Source: Aptenodytes patagonicus (Eukaryota; Chordata; Aves; Sphenisciformes; Spheniscidae). From it: a DNA stretch of 64,000 nt. Numbering within the stretch: the stretch's first letter is position 1; each line of letters begins with the position of its first letter. A program made the translations under genes and the position numbers. Shown piece by piece: positions 22,501-33,330 of this stretch. The notes under the pieces are model-generated. The model searched no databases. It was not told the DNA's origin and saw only the letters and a program-made list of their open reading frames with translations. The stretch is from positions 6,517,501 to 6,581,500 of the forward strand of contig NC_134963.1 of NCBI RefSeq assembly GCF_965638725.1, read 5' to 3'.

Positions 22501-23670
22501 CTATTAGCGATTTTGGAAAACGGCTTTTTCTACTGTGTAGAACTTAGGACTGATAGCCAGGTGTTCTGAGTGGGGAATTGCCATTGGTTTGCAGCGTGGC
22601 TTTAAATGGTATTTTAGCAGTCCAGACAAGGAAGACCTAAGTGTGGTTTGAGGAAGTGGCTCAGAGTGCTGTGATTGAGAACTAACTTACTGCATTTTCT
22701 TACCAACATCCTTTGAATCCTTCCTCTAGATTGATGACTATGGTATGGTTCGATTTCTACCTTTTGATCGCTCCGATGAGGAAAGCATAAACATTGTTCT
22801 GCAGCACATAGACTTTACCATTCAGTATGGAGAAGATCTTGAATTTAAAGAACCAAAGGTAAGGTACTTCTGATGATAAAATGAAAAATTAAAAAGGATC
22901 CATAATATAAGTTGTAATATAAATATGTTCTTTGCCTTGCTAATAAATTACTGTCATAGTACGGTTCAAAATAAGCCATGTTTAGTCTTTCAGTGACAAT
23001 GCTTATATCGTCTTCATTTACAATTACAAAAGTGAAATTCTTTAATACCATCTTGCATATGCAGACTGATCAAATGGTTGTGTTTAGAAGTAATGCTTTG
23101 GTTTCCAAAAATAACGGAATTTTAAACTTCAAAGGTCAGAAAGGACCATTAAGATCACTAAGATTTCTTCCTACATGACTGTTCAAACTCCCCTGATAAT
23201 TCCTGTGTTGAACCCATGTGTTGTATATGAGATATAGATTAGGAGTAAATTCTGTCATGTAAAATACATGATAAAAGACTGCTGTGTTAAAATCTGTTCC
23301 AAGCCCCATCTGGTTTTATTACTCAGCTCATAAATCCTAAGGAACAAGTCCAGTGCTTTTATTCCATTTTTTAATTCAGTTTTGTACTCGTAAGTATGCA
23401 GAATACCTGGATCTAGATTTTGACCTATATAATTTCGATAGCTCTAGAAACAAATTGCTTTTCAGAAAGTTTTGCTACATGTTTTATGGAACCATATTAG
23501 ACATTGTTCCTGTTGTGGTTTCTAAAATAAAACGTCACAGAACAGACAATGTACAACAGCCACTAGGGAAATGTCAGGTTTTACCTTTTTTGTTTTCTTT
23601 TTGGCAGGAATGCGAAGAAGATAAATCTCCTCTTGTGGATGAGTACTTTCAAGATCATGTGGATGAGTAA
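19513..23670 (+). CDS. GPN3: GPN-loop GTPase 3, complete
   Basis: Eight exons: 19513-19560, 19652-19760, 19848-20015, 20457-20581, 21273-21388, 22073-22169, 22730-22858, 23608-23670. They sum to 855 nt, 284 aa, the same as human GPN3 as I recall. The start has a strong Kozak context (GCCGCCATG). The Walker A loop GPAGSGKST is at residues 10-18, NLDPAAE follows, and the family-defining Gly-Pro-Asn of the GPN loop is at about 72-74 in [10 protein letters not shown]. The FDCPGQ switch spans the exon 3/4 border, and [16 protein letters not shown] supplies the guanine-specificity TKMD. GPN3 acts with GPN1 in cytoplasmic assembly and nuclear import of RNA polymerase II. Introns 1 and 2 are very short (91 and 87 bp). 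The promoter is shared with DENR. Confidence 0.98.
19568..19620 (+). repeat. G16 plus (GGT)9 tract in GPN3 intron 1
   Basis: Sixteen consecutive G (19568-19583) followed shortly by about nine GGT units fill more than half of the 91-bp intron 1. The tract can form G-quadruplexes on the coding strand, and the acceptor (GTGTGCCTTGCAG) has almost no pyrimidine tract. Confidence 0.9.
20618..20969 (+). mobile_element. CR1 LINE, 5'-truncated, plus orientation
   Basis: Inside GPN3 intron 4, the segment runs from a CR1-like GGGAGCTGGGTTTGTTTAGC through GCAACCTGATCTGACTTTGA to a tail CTTCCACCCTAAATTCC and a relic of the terminal octamer (GATCCTATGA). This matches the order of the avian CR1 3' region in sense orientation. 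It is strongly diverged, contains only the 3' UTR end and codes for nothing. Confidence 0.8.
22433..22450. repeat. (TG)n microsatellite
   Basis: About nine TG dinucleotides in GPN3 intron 6. A simple repeat. Confidence 0.9.
23120..23205 (-). mobile_element. Probable old CR1 fragment
   Basis: AAAGGTCAGAAAGGACCATT followed by AAGATCACTAAGATTTCTTC resembles the 3' end of an older sauropsid CR1 lineage in reverse orientation. It lies in GPN3 intron 7, is short and decayed, and the borders are approximate. Confidence 0.5.
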
Positions 23671-23718
23671 AAAATGGATGTTCAAAAATGGGAGGAAAAT
23701 ACCTTGCTTGTGTTAAAA

Positions 23719-23724
23719 AATAAA
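23719..23724 (+). terminator. Candidate proximal GPN3 poly(A) signal
   Basis: AATAAA 49 nt after the GPN3 stop codon. Its closeness to the stop makes it a candidate for a short 3' UTR. Confidence 0.4.
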
Positions 23725-23831
23725 AAATGAAAAAAAAAAATCCACCCCTACACAAACATACTTGATGTTTTATCTGTAAGATAACTAATATTTATAGTGA
23801 AGAGTGAGGTATATGGCCTCTTAACTATTTT

Positions 23832-23837
23832 AATAAA
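23832..23837 (+). terminator. Candidate GPN3 poly(A) signal
   Basis: AATAAA about 160 nt after the stop codon, followed by a T/GT-rich stretch (TTTTTATTCTTATGCGTGTGTG). That downstream context fits a cleavage signal better than the proximal hexamer. Confidence 0.6.
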
Positions 23838-23839
23838 CA

Positions 23840-26100
23840 ATTTTTATTCTTATGCGTGTGTGTTATAAAATACATAGGCTAGCGTTAGTACATATAAAAG
23901 TTCCCCACATAGATGGATCTCATTTAAGCATAGGCACGCTTGGAAAAAATCTAATCATCTGCAAAAGAGGCAAAGCTGAATATGAATATGTTGTAATAAA
24001 TATTAATCTCCAGTACTGAGTAGTTAGTTTCATTATTAGATGAGATAAAGAATTGTTCTAAAGGGTGAAAATTGTACTTCATGAACTGAACCTGAATTAG
24101 GCGAAGAGATGACTGGCAACTTCAAAGGGACATGAAGTCAGTGGGTGGTCTCCCACCCTTCTCAGAGAACGAGTGTTTTACATTCACTTTGGAAGAGCTG
24201 AGATTTTAAGCCTTCTTAAGGCTGGTTTTTGTACAATTTGCACATGGCTTTAAGTGGTTTATACATCGATAACATCTTAAGCACAGCACAACACTTAAAA
24301 TCAGCTTAAACAGAACTCGGGGATGGTCTTGTGCAACCGCATTAGAAACTTGTTAGTTAATGAAGAATTCAGCAACAAATAAGTAAGCTTTTTTTCCCCT
24401 GAATAAAGAACTCGTACACCTACTATGGACATACATTACCTCTATAGTACAATGTGTGGTGCTTTCAGAGAAGCAAAACTTTAGCACATTATCTCCAAAG
24501 AACATACTCACCTAAGTAACTAAATACATGTAAAAATGGTCTTAGGAATTTTTCAGGCAAGTAGCATCAATTCTGGAATTGGATGTAGCTGTTAACACAC
24601 AGTTCTATCAGATAATAATTCAAGACCTATAGGAAAATGTACTGCTGAATTTACCCCTCACCGTTTGTAGTTCTTTTATATAGACAGACTGTTCCTGGGG
24701 CATCTTGAGTGTTTCAAAACATGTTTTATTGCTTCTAAAATCTATTAGTCCAATTTATTAGCTACATTCAGCTGAATTTCAGGATGTGTTTTTCTGCTGC
24801 TTATGTCCAAGTACATACTAACCTTTCCTTTTCCTTAACCCTATGGAACGAGATTTACTCATGGAGTCCTTGAATTAAAATATTTTCCAAAAAGGGCCTC
24901 ACGGTTGTGAAATGCTTAACATCAGTGAATGCTTATATGTAGGCATATCATCTGTCTATATGTAGTTCATGTATTAGAAATTAACCCCATCCTCACAAAA
25001 TATGAGCAGCCAAGTATTTCAGTAGAATGAGAACAATTGATGTCATTTTGTAGGAGCAGCTTGGTTAGCAAATGTCTGAGTGCAAGGATACCCCGTAATG
25101 GAAACCAAATCAGGGATTGAATACTTGGCGGCAACTGCACTTACCTAAACCTGGGGCGTGATAGCAGCCTGGCGCGGAGTTTAGTTTTGTAGTTTCTTGC
25201 TTCTAGTCCGGAAGGTGTCATTTTTTTCTTATTCATCAGTAGGGTTGTTCTTCCTGTCTGTTTAAATAAATGGTTAAATGTTCATACTGTTGATACGGTG
25301 CTTATTTTTGAAGTAAGGATCTGCTTTTTCCAAAGCAGAGCCAGAACAGGGAGAGGGGTTCAACAGACCAGCAAATCCTGCGCGTCTAGAGGAAAAGGGC
25401 TCCCCAGAATCCGTATGTGGAGGTCAGGGAGGATCGCATGGGATCTTTTAAATGGGAACAAAGAAAAAGCGGGAAATAAGATGTCACCTAAGAGCTATTA
25501 AAATGTTTTTTCAAAGCCAGGTTTCCAAAAATTGCCAGCCTTACGACCTCTACAACAAGTCTCATGATACTCAGCATTTCTAAAACCTTACTCCCAGCTC
25601 CAGACACTTAGTGAATGCTGAGACTTCAGTTTCAAGATAGTCATTGTGGTCACCAGGAAGAGATGAAAAAAAATCAGCTCTTCAGAGCTTTAAAACATGG
25701 GGCCAAAAGCCCTGAATATATTTGTTTTTTAATAGTTATGGTGTAGGTTAACCTCATGATGAGGCAAATCTTTATGCTCACACGGAGCTAATCACATCAC
25801 AGCGGGATCCGATCTGGCTGAATTAAACCATCCAACACTGGGAAAACTTTGGTGGCTTAACTCACCTCCAGACTGGCACATCCTCGGGACAAGTCACGCT
25901 CACGGACTGTCGACAGGAGAAACCCCAGCCCTGCAGTTAGATTACTTTGACTCGCCTTCCAACTCTCCCCATTTTTTTCTCCCTGACTCAACGCCATTTA
26001 CCACGGGACAAATTCAGCACGCTGGGTCACACAGAAGGTTATGGCTTGATAGTAACAGGAGCGTGCAGCTTCAAATATTGGGTCCCTCCAAACACAACAT
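23840..26100. other. Intergenic between GPN3 and ARPC3
   Basis: About 2.3 kb of mostly AT-rich sequence between the GPN3 poly(A) signal and the ARPC3 CpG island. I see no coding exon, RNA gene or recognised repeat. GPN3 and ARPC3 are in tandem here, as in the inverted human order. Confidence 0.7.
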
Positions 26101-26960
26101 GTTTGGACCCGTTCTGTCCTTCCTTACACCCAGCGCCCCGTCCAGCCGGCTGCGCTTTGCACGTCGGGTCAGAGCAAGCGATGCCCAGGAGCGCCGCAAA
26201 CGTGCGGGAGGGAAAACCGGCTGCGAGCCAAGCGTCCCCACCTGCGCCCTTGTCAAGCGCTGACCCTCGCCGGGGACAGGAGCTTGCCTCTGCCAGCGAG
26301 GAAGCAAGATGGCAGGGTGGCTGGAAAAGAGAAGGGTTGCACGGAGGGACCGAGGAGGGGTTACTTGGCAGTGCCGGCCACAGCAAAGGCGGGGAGGGGG
26401 AAGCGAACAAGTCCCCACCTGAGCGTGCTTTCAAAGCACCTTCTCCGTGCTGGCGGTGCTCTCGCAGGAGCGGTGCCTCTCGGGGCGGTGCACGCCGCAG
26501 GCCTCCGCTCCGGCTTCCCCTCCTCGCACCGCCTCTGCTGCCTCATTTCCTGCAGCGCAGGCAGAGGAGGAAGGTTTGCTGCGAGCTTCTCTCTGCTCCC
26601 CTCCTGCCCGGCCCCGCCGAATTCCGTCCTGCCCTTCGAGATGCCGGTGAGGGGGGGCTTCGCACCCGGCGCTTGGCCGGCCCCTGATGGCGGGGAGAGA
26701 GGGCGGGAGGGCTGGGGGGGGGCTGAGGGGGGCAGGCCGGGGAGGGCGGGTGTGACCCTGGCCTGGGGGAAAGGGGCTCCGCTGCCGGGGTCTGGCCACG
26801 GGCAGCTGCAGTGGGGGAGAAAAGGGGCCGCAGCTGCGGGGAGCCTTGCTGAGAGCAGGGAATTGCTGTTTATGGGAGGCTGCTGCAAGGCCAGCGCCTT
26901 CCTCTTCCTCCTCCTCCTGCCAGGGATCCACCCGCAGCCGGGGGGGGGGTGGCAGCCCCC
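26100..26960 (+). promoter_or_regulatory. ARPC3 CpG-island promoter
   Basis: GC-rich, CpG-dense block enclosing the ARPC3 start codon at 26641. Open frames of up to 276 codons on both strands here are products of base composition, not genes. No TATA box was seen. Confidence 0.75.
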
Positions 26961-29900
26961 GGCTCCAGCGAGGGAGAGTGTGGTACAAAGCTGTGCTTTG
27001 CTCTGGTTTTGTTCACACCACCTCCCTCAGGTTGAAATAAACTGCTTTTCTGCTAGGGGATGCTTACCCCCACCAGTTGCATCCCCCTCTCCCCCCGCAA
27101 AACCTCAGCTGTGAGGAGGTGAAGGCTTCCCGGTGGCCTGGCACAGCGTGGTGGGAATGTTTGGAAAGTGCCTAAAACTAAAGTCATCAGTTGTTAAAAA
27201 TCAGTTTCCCAGGAAGAATCTGTCATACGCAGAAAGGTTTGGGGTTTTTAACTTAGACCAGTTTTAGAGTGCACAGAAAGGTCTTTTTTTTGAGTGTGTG
27301 AGTATGTGTTAAGCCTGGCTTTATTTATTATTACCTAATATGATTAGCTAGACATGGAAATAAAATACAATCTTTTTTTAATGACCAACTAACTTTCAAT
27401 TGGCTGTGCAATACCCCATACTTGGGTAGGAGAGCAGGGCTGTCACCCCCTGGCGCTGCGCAGAATGGGGTTAGGCAGCCTGGGGAAGAAGCAACACATG
27501 CAGACCAGCCATACCAAATTTTACCCTGTCTCCCGCCACTGCGACCGTAGATGATGCCGGTGATGATGCTTTCATGGCCTTCACCAGAATGGCGCTGAGA
27601 TCTGGGCCTAATTAGAAAATAGTGATTGTTTGTGCAATGAACTAGACTCTGACTCCTCTTTGATGAAGACACGGGGAACACGTGATCGGACACGGAAATG
27701 TCTATTTTCAGTAGCATTAATAACCAGCCTTCCCACTCCATCTGTAGGCTTACCACTCAACCTTAATGGACTCCGATACCAAGCTAATTGGGAACATGGC
27801 GCTGTTACCCATCAGAAGCCAGTTCAAAGGCCCAGCGCCTCGGGAAAGTAAGTTTATAATAATCTCTGAAAACCTGCCTGCGTATAGCTTATAATCATCT
27901 CACGGTTTGCTCCAAGCCTAGCAAGAGTGACGAGAGGAGTCGCAGGTTGGAAATGGAGTGCTTTGCAGTTTGCAGAGGAGGAAAAAAGTTTCCAAATATT
28001 TAAGTTGTGCAAATCATAGAAAATAATTATGCACAGAAAAATATGCACCGTGCTTAAATCAGTTGTTTCAGTAATTAAAGCTGACGGTTACTATTCTCGT
28101 GTGTCTCACTGTGCTCTTCAGTAGGTTTTGAGGAGGACGTGGTGGTGCGAACCCTCTGCTGTCAGAGGAAGTGGAGGTTTAGCTGCAGAGAACTTGGGCT
28201 TTGGGGCTGTGGCTGAAGACACTGGGCTGCTCTGAAGGACGAGGAGTAGGACAGGCTAGGGTAGGGGGCTTCAAAAATTGAACTGAAGTTGCGGGCATCC
28301 CAAGAGGCTCCACAGGCAGCCTGGTACGCATTCCCCTTCGGCATGTGAAGTAACACTTCCCAGCCATGATATCCCCCAGTAGTGTGGCGGTTCAGTTTGA
28401 GAAAGGAAATATAAAGGAAATGTTTCTGGATTTAAGCAGTCTCGGACAGTAGCAAAAGCAGATGAAAGTCACAGGTAAGCTTGCCACTATGTGTTCTGCT
28501 CCCCCCCACTTTTTTTGAAGAGGATAATGAAATTTGTGTGTGATTGTGGTGTTATGCTTTCTCCAAAAACATTTTTGTGTCCTGAGAAGACTTTTACGCT
28601 GTTAAAACTCAACTGGTAGGAAAGCGGGGAACTGCTGAATTGCTGCTGTTTGTGAAGTGAGAAATCATAGGGGGAGGAGAAGACGGGGGTTAAAGCTCCT
28701 GCTAAGAGTAGGAAGCTTAAATATTATGGTCTGAGCTCACCAGTGTTTCACACGGCAATGACTGTTTTCTGTTATATAGTGCTGTCTTCTGCTTTTTTTA
28801 AATAGCAAGGTTTTGCCTTTGCAATAATCCTTATTTATGTATTTCAGTGAGTAAAAGTTATGAGCAAATGTAGTATAATGGTGCACTGTTTAATTCTGTA
28901 TTTCTTTTTTGTTAGCTAAGGACACAGATATTATAGATGAAGCCATCTACTACTTCAAAGCTAATGTTTTCTTCAAAAATTATGAAATTAAGGTAATTTT
29001 TTCAGATACTGTGCATATAGTAGTTCTTCGGAGGATTGGTGCTGTGAATATAAATTTACGTTCAATGAGATAATTCCATTAGATAACAAAAACTCCCCCT
29101 TCCTCCCACTTAATTTTTAATGTTGGGTAAATGTCATGAATTGCAAGTCCCTTTCTCATGGGGAAATTGTAGGCCAAAATGGCTTGAACTCATTCCTGTT
29201 TCAAACTTTTATCAGTTCCATAAAGTCTCCCTTAATCTAAGAGTGGCTGGGCTCTGTGCTTGCTCTTGTTTTGCAGAACGAGGCTGACAGAACGCTGATC
29301 TATGTAACCCTCTACATTTCTGAGTGCTTGAAAAAGCTGCAAAAGGTAAGAAAAGTGAATTTCTGTGCAGGAGGGAAACTGAGTCTGTTCTGGGGATTGT
29401 ACTTGGGAAGGGGTTTGCTGATATTCTCCTCCTAGTAGCACAAATAATCCTGTTCACCCCAGTGCCAGTTGTCAGAGCTACAGATATTCTAAGGCCGTGG
29501 ATCTCCAAAGAGGCGTGTTGCTGTTCTTGCTGAGTTTTTATGTGTTAGAGATTGATAAAATATTTGGGTCTAACGCTCCATCAGCTTGTGTTTATAACTA
29601 TTAATCCATTGTTTGCCTGGTTCTTCCAGTGTAACTCCAAAGGCCAAGGAGAGAAAGAAATGTACACGCTAGGAATCACTAACTTCCCAATCCCCGGGGA
29701 GCCTGGCTTTCCGCTTAATGCCATTTACGCCAAACCTGCCAACAAGCAGGAGGAAGGTAAGGCTAATCCAGGACCTCTGAAGGCTTCCTTGGGCTCATAC
29801 TTTACCAGCTGCATTTTTTGTGACTGCAACTAGAAAAATTACCTTTAAAACTGAATCTTCGAAATCTGCAGTTCTGTCTTCTGAGGGCAGCAGAAGCTGG

Positions 29901-31268
29901 ATTTTCTGACCTCGGGGGCCCAGTGACTCCCCTGGATTAATAGGAGTCTGAATCTGCCTTTTGCATCAACATAATCACTAGCTAAACCCTGTAATGGTGC
30001 CCAAGCCAAGTGCTGCACTGGCAGAACAGGAAGCCCACAATAATGAGTAAAGGTAAATGAGAGAAGAAAACAAGTTTGGATCATCCTTTTTACTGGTACA
30101 AGTATCATAAAAATCCCAGCTATGGCTGTAAATTGAGCAAACCAACTCAGCCGGCCGATGAGTACCTGCAGATGTGAAAACTCACTTTCTGCTTTAAGCA
30201 GTGATCTCTGATGCTTCCCTGTTAAATTCAGTGTGGCTTGGTGCTGCCTCAGTTTACACTGTCTTTTCCTGTGCTGTGTTTCAGAGGTGATGAGGGCCTA
30301 CCTGCAGCAGCTGAGGCAAGAAACTGGTCTTCGCCTTTGTGAAAAAGTATTTGATCCTCAAAGTGACAAGCCTAGTAAGGTAAGAGTTTAGTGCGATCAT
30401 CACAGATTTAATGAGAGGCTTAGTGTGTTTTTTCAGAAATGTGTGGAGAGAAAGAAGCGAGATGATGGTGTGAGGGATCAGATGGGGGTAACTTTGGCAC
30501 AAGCTTCCCTGGTTTTACAAGGCTAGTGAGATAGGAGGCTGCAAGTTATCAATAAATTTAATCTGTAATGTGGTAAGACAGCGAATGCCAATTTGGGTTA
30601 CTTTAAAAAGCAGGGCAGTAATAAGAGGTGTCTGGTTCAACTCTTCAAAGTATTGCACATCTGCTGTTGGCTAGGTTTTCAAATGGAAATTCACAGGCAC
30701 GAGAGATGCTGTTTATCTTCCCAGGCGGTTCTGATTTGATAGCTTCTTTGAAGTAGGCCATTTTGCCTCATATCCAGATTAAAAAAAAATAGCTAATCAA
30801 TGCATTAATTACCTCCTGACTGTTCATATGTTTCATGTGCAAATGTGACTGCATTTAATACTGAAATTACTTAGGCTAATTCAGTTTCAAAGTCATAGCT
30901 TTCTGATGCATCCCTTGTTTATAATTATATTGGAATAAATATATTGGAACAAACAGTAAAAAAAAATAGAAATAATAGAAAGTAAAATGTCCCACTTTAA
31001 TTCAGAGTCCTGTATTATAAACTCATTGGGTCCATTCCTGTCCTCCCGTTTTCAATTCCAGTAGAAACCAGTGTAGAAAACTGTGTGCAAAACTGGAGCC
31101 TTAACGTTTGTTATTTGTCAGAGGTTGAATACTTGGAAGTCATTGTTTTGTTTATCGCATGGAAACCACTTTGCATATTTTCTGACTTTGTACTTCCTTC
31201 TGCAGTGGTGGATCTGCTTTGTGAAGAGACAGTTCATGAACAAGAGTCTGTCAGGCCCTGGGCAGTGA
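26641..31268 (+). CDS. ARPC3: Actin-related protein 2/3 complex subunit 3 (p21-Arc), complete
   Basis: Seven coding exons: 26641-26646, 27748-27847, 28916-28992, 29277-29345, 29630-29756, 30285-30379, 31206-31268. They sum to 537 nt, 178 aa, equal to mammalian ARPC3 as I recall. The first exon carries only six coding bases (Met-Pro) before a GTGAGG donor; the second begins [20 protein letters not shown]. Conserved stretches include [51 protein letters not shown] and the C-terminus [20 protein letters not shown]3 is the p21 subunit of the seven-membered Arp2/3 complex, which nucleates branched actin filaments in the cytoplasm. It contacts Arp3. Every splice site is GT-AG and phase-consistent. 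Confidence 0.99.
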
Positions 31269-31703
31269 AGAGGCAAAGTAGCAACAACATTAAACATTTC
31301 CACAGCAAGTTGTATAAAGTATTTTGCCTTTGCTTTGGATACATTTTGTACCAAGGAGGAATTAAGTGCTTATGAAGAAAAAAAACCAAAAAACAAACCC
31401 ACAAAACAGTCAATGAGGGATAGAGGGAGGGAGAGCAAAAAAATTTGTGTAAGCAAATACTATTAAGCTGGTGCTTAATAAGTGATTTCTAACATGCTGT
31501 TTCAGATGCAAGCTGCTTTATTATCAGTGGCTACAGCTAGCATTTAAAACAGGGCTTGTATTTAAGAGAAGAAATGGGCTTGCCTGTGGGGCAGGGGGAG
31601 CTGTGTAATTGTTCTACTGGCTAGAGTCTCAGTATCGTATGTCCACGGAAAAACGTACCTCTCGCGCTGTGTCGTCAAGTGCAGTGATTTTTACCTTGTT
31701 TTC

Positions 31704-31709
31704 AATAAA
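31704..31709 (+). terminator. ARPC3 poly(A) signal
   Basis: AATAAA about 435 nt after the ARPC3 stop codon, in a TTTTCAATAAAC context. It is the likely mRNA 3' end. Confidence 0.7.
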
Positions 31710-31719
31710 CTTAGCTTGT

Positions 31720-32610
31720 AATTAACGTGCTAACTGCTTTATGTCTTATGGATAGCCTTCAAAGAAATCAGAGGGGGGGTTTTTTTGTGAAAAGACCATC
31801 ATTGGTTACCACCACGTAACAGTTATCAGTAGGAAGTGAATCATTCCCACTGAAAACGGGATTAATACAGGGGCTGTAGTTTGCGGCAATGTACCTGGTT
31901 ATTTAGCAGGTCTGCCTTCGCAGAGCAGTGCTCCATTGTACCAAAATGCCTTCAAAGGGTAACGCAGACAGATGACGCAGCTCAGTGTGAGGCTGCCTTC
32001 GTGATGGCAGATTCAAACACAACCATCACACCGTACTGGCAACAATTGTGACTCTTTTGATCAGTCAGATGGCTTCTTGAAGAGCGGCAAATCCAAGGTT
32101 GGTTTATTCCGAGTTGTCTCTTTCGTTTGTGGCAATACCTTGTTTCGCTGTCGCCATGCCGCACCAACACGCTTTTTGTGTTACTTGATCTGAGGTCCAG
32201 TGCCGGTGACGTTTTGCCGCTTGGCATGTTTGTCTGTTGAGAGGCGCGTCCCTCTCCAGACAGCAGCGATGGCGTGTTCAAACTGAAAGCTCCCACTGGT
32301 TTGGTTTGCAGTACTAGTGATAGGAGGATAGCCCTGTTTTGCACTCTTTTTGTAATAAAGGGCGGGGGGAGAAGTTTATTATTCAGCTCTCCTTTCAGTC
32401 AATGCCTTGTAGTTAACGGTGGCCCCAGTGAGGCGTTTCCCCTGGTTGTGGCCCAGAAGAAATCTAGGTTTTGAAGGGCCTTTCTCCTCAGTTACTTATT
32501 TTTACAGGCAGGAGCTTCGTTATCCCCGAGACCTCTGTCGCATTTAGCTGCCGCAACCAGCAGGTAATATTCTCAGAAGAAAGAGGGGCAGACACAGGGG
32601 GTGCGTCTCT
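31720..32610. other. Intergenic between ARPC3 and ANAPC7
   Basis: Short spacer of about 0.9 kb leading into the ANAPC7 CpG island. I see no exon or repeat here. Confidence 0.65.
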
Positions 32611-32619
32611 TCCATAAAA

Positions 32620-33330
32620 CGACGCCGGGCCGAGGAGGGACTCCTCCGGCCCTGTGTTAAAAGCTATCGCTTCCCTCACGCCGCCCTGCTCCGCCCGCGG
32701 TGAGCAACAGCCGTCCCGGCCCCGCCACTGCGCAGGCGCGGGGCTTCCGGGGGCCTGGCGCGGCGCGCCCAGCCCCGGGCTGCCCTCCCGCACGCCTGTC
32801 GGGCCCCGCGTCCGCCGTGAAGGCAGTGTGGCGGGCGCTTGCAGGCGGCGGCGCGCGAGGCCCCCTCGGTGGCGCCATTTTGGAGTGCCGGCGGGCGGCG
32901 GCGGCGTTGCCTTACTCTTAGCCGTGAGTCGCTCCCGCTCCGCGCCTTTCCGCCGCCAGCATGAGTGTGGTGGAGCACGTACGAGAGATGGCGTCCGCCG
33001 GGCTCCACTCTAACGTGCGGCTCCTCAGCGGGCTTCTCCTCACGATGAGCGGCAATAACCCGTGAGTGGCCCTCCCGCGAGAGGGCGCGCCGGGTGGCTG
33101 CGGGCTGAAGGGACCGGTGGTGCTGAGGGAGAGGCCGCGGGGGGGACACACCTCGCAGGGTGGCGGGGGGAGTCCTACGAGCAGGGAAGGAGGCAGGCTC
33201 GCTTTTAGAGCTGTCCCTCCCGCCGGGCTCTGTGGTGCGGGCGCCGTGCTCCTGTCCCCGGCCCTGCAGGGGATGAAGCCCGGCTCTGTCTGCGCGCCTC
33301 TCAGTCCGGGGTTCAGCATGAGCAGCGCAG
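32620..33330 (+). promoter_or_regulatory. ANAPC7 CpG-island promoter
   Basis: CpG-dense block around the ANAPC7 start at 32961. An NRF1-like TGCGCAGGCGCG lies at 32729-32740 and an ETS-type CTTCCGG at 32744-32750, about 210-230 bp before the ATG. Both are typical of TATA-less housekeeping promoters. A minus-strand open frame of 251 codons across the island looks compositional. Confidence 0.75.

Noticed and set aside
26284-27114. 276-codon open frame over the ARPC3 promoter
   Set aside because: It runs through the CpG island and the ARPC3 intron, has overlapping long frames on both strands and Pro/Gly/Arg/Ala composition from GC-richness, with no domain.
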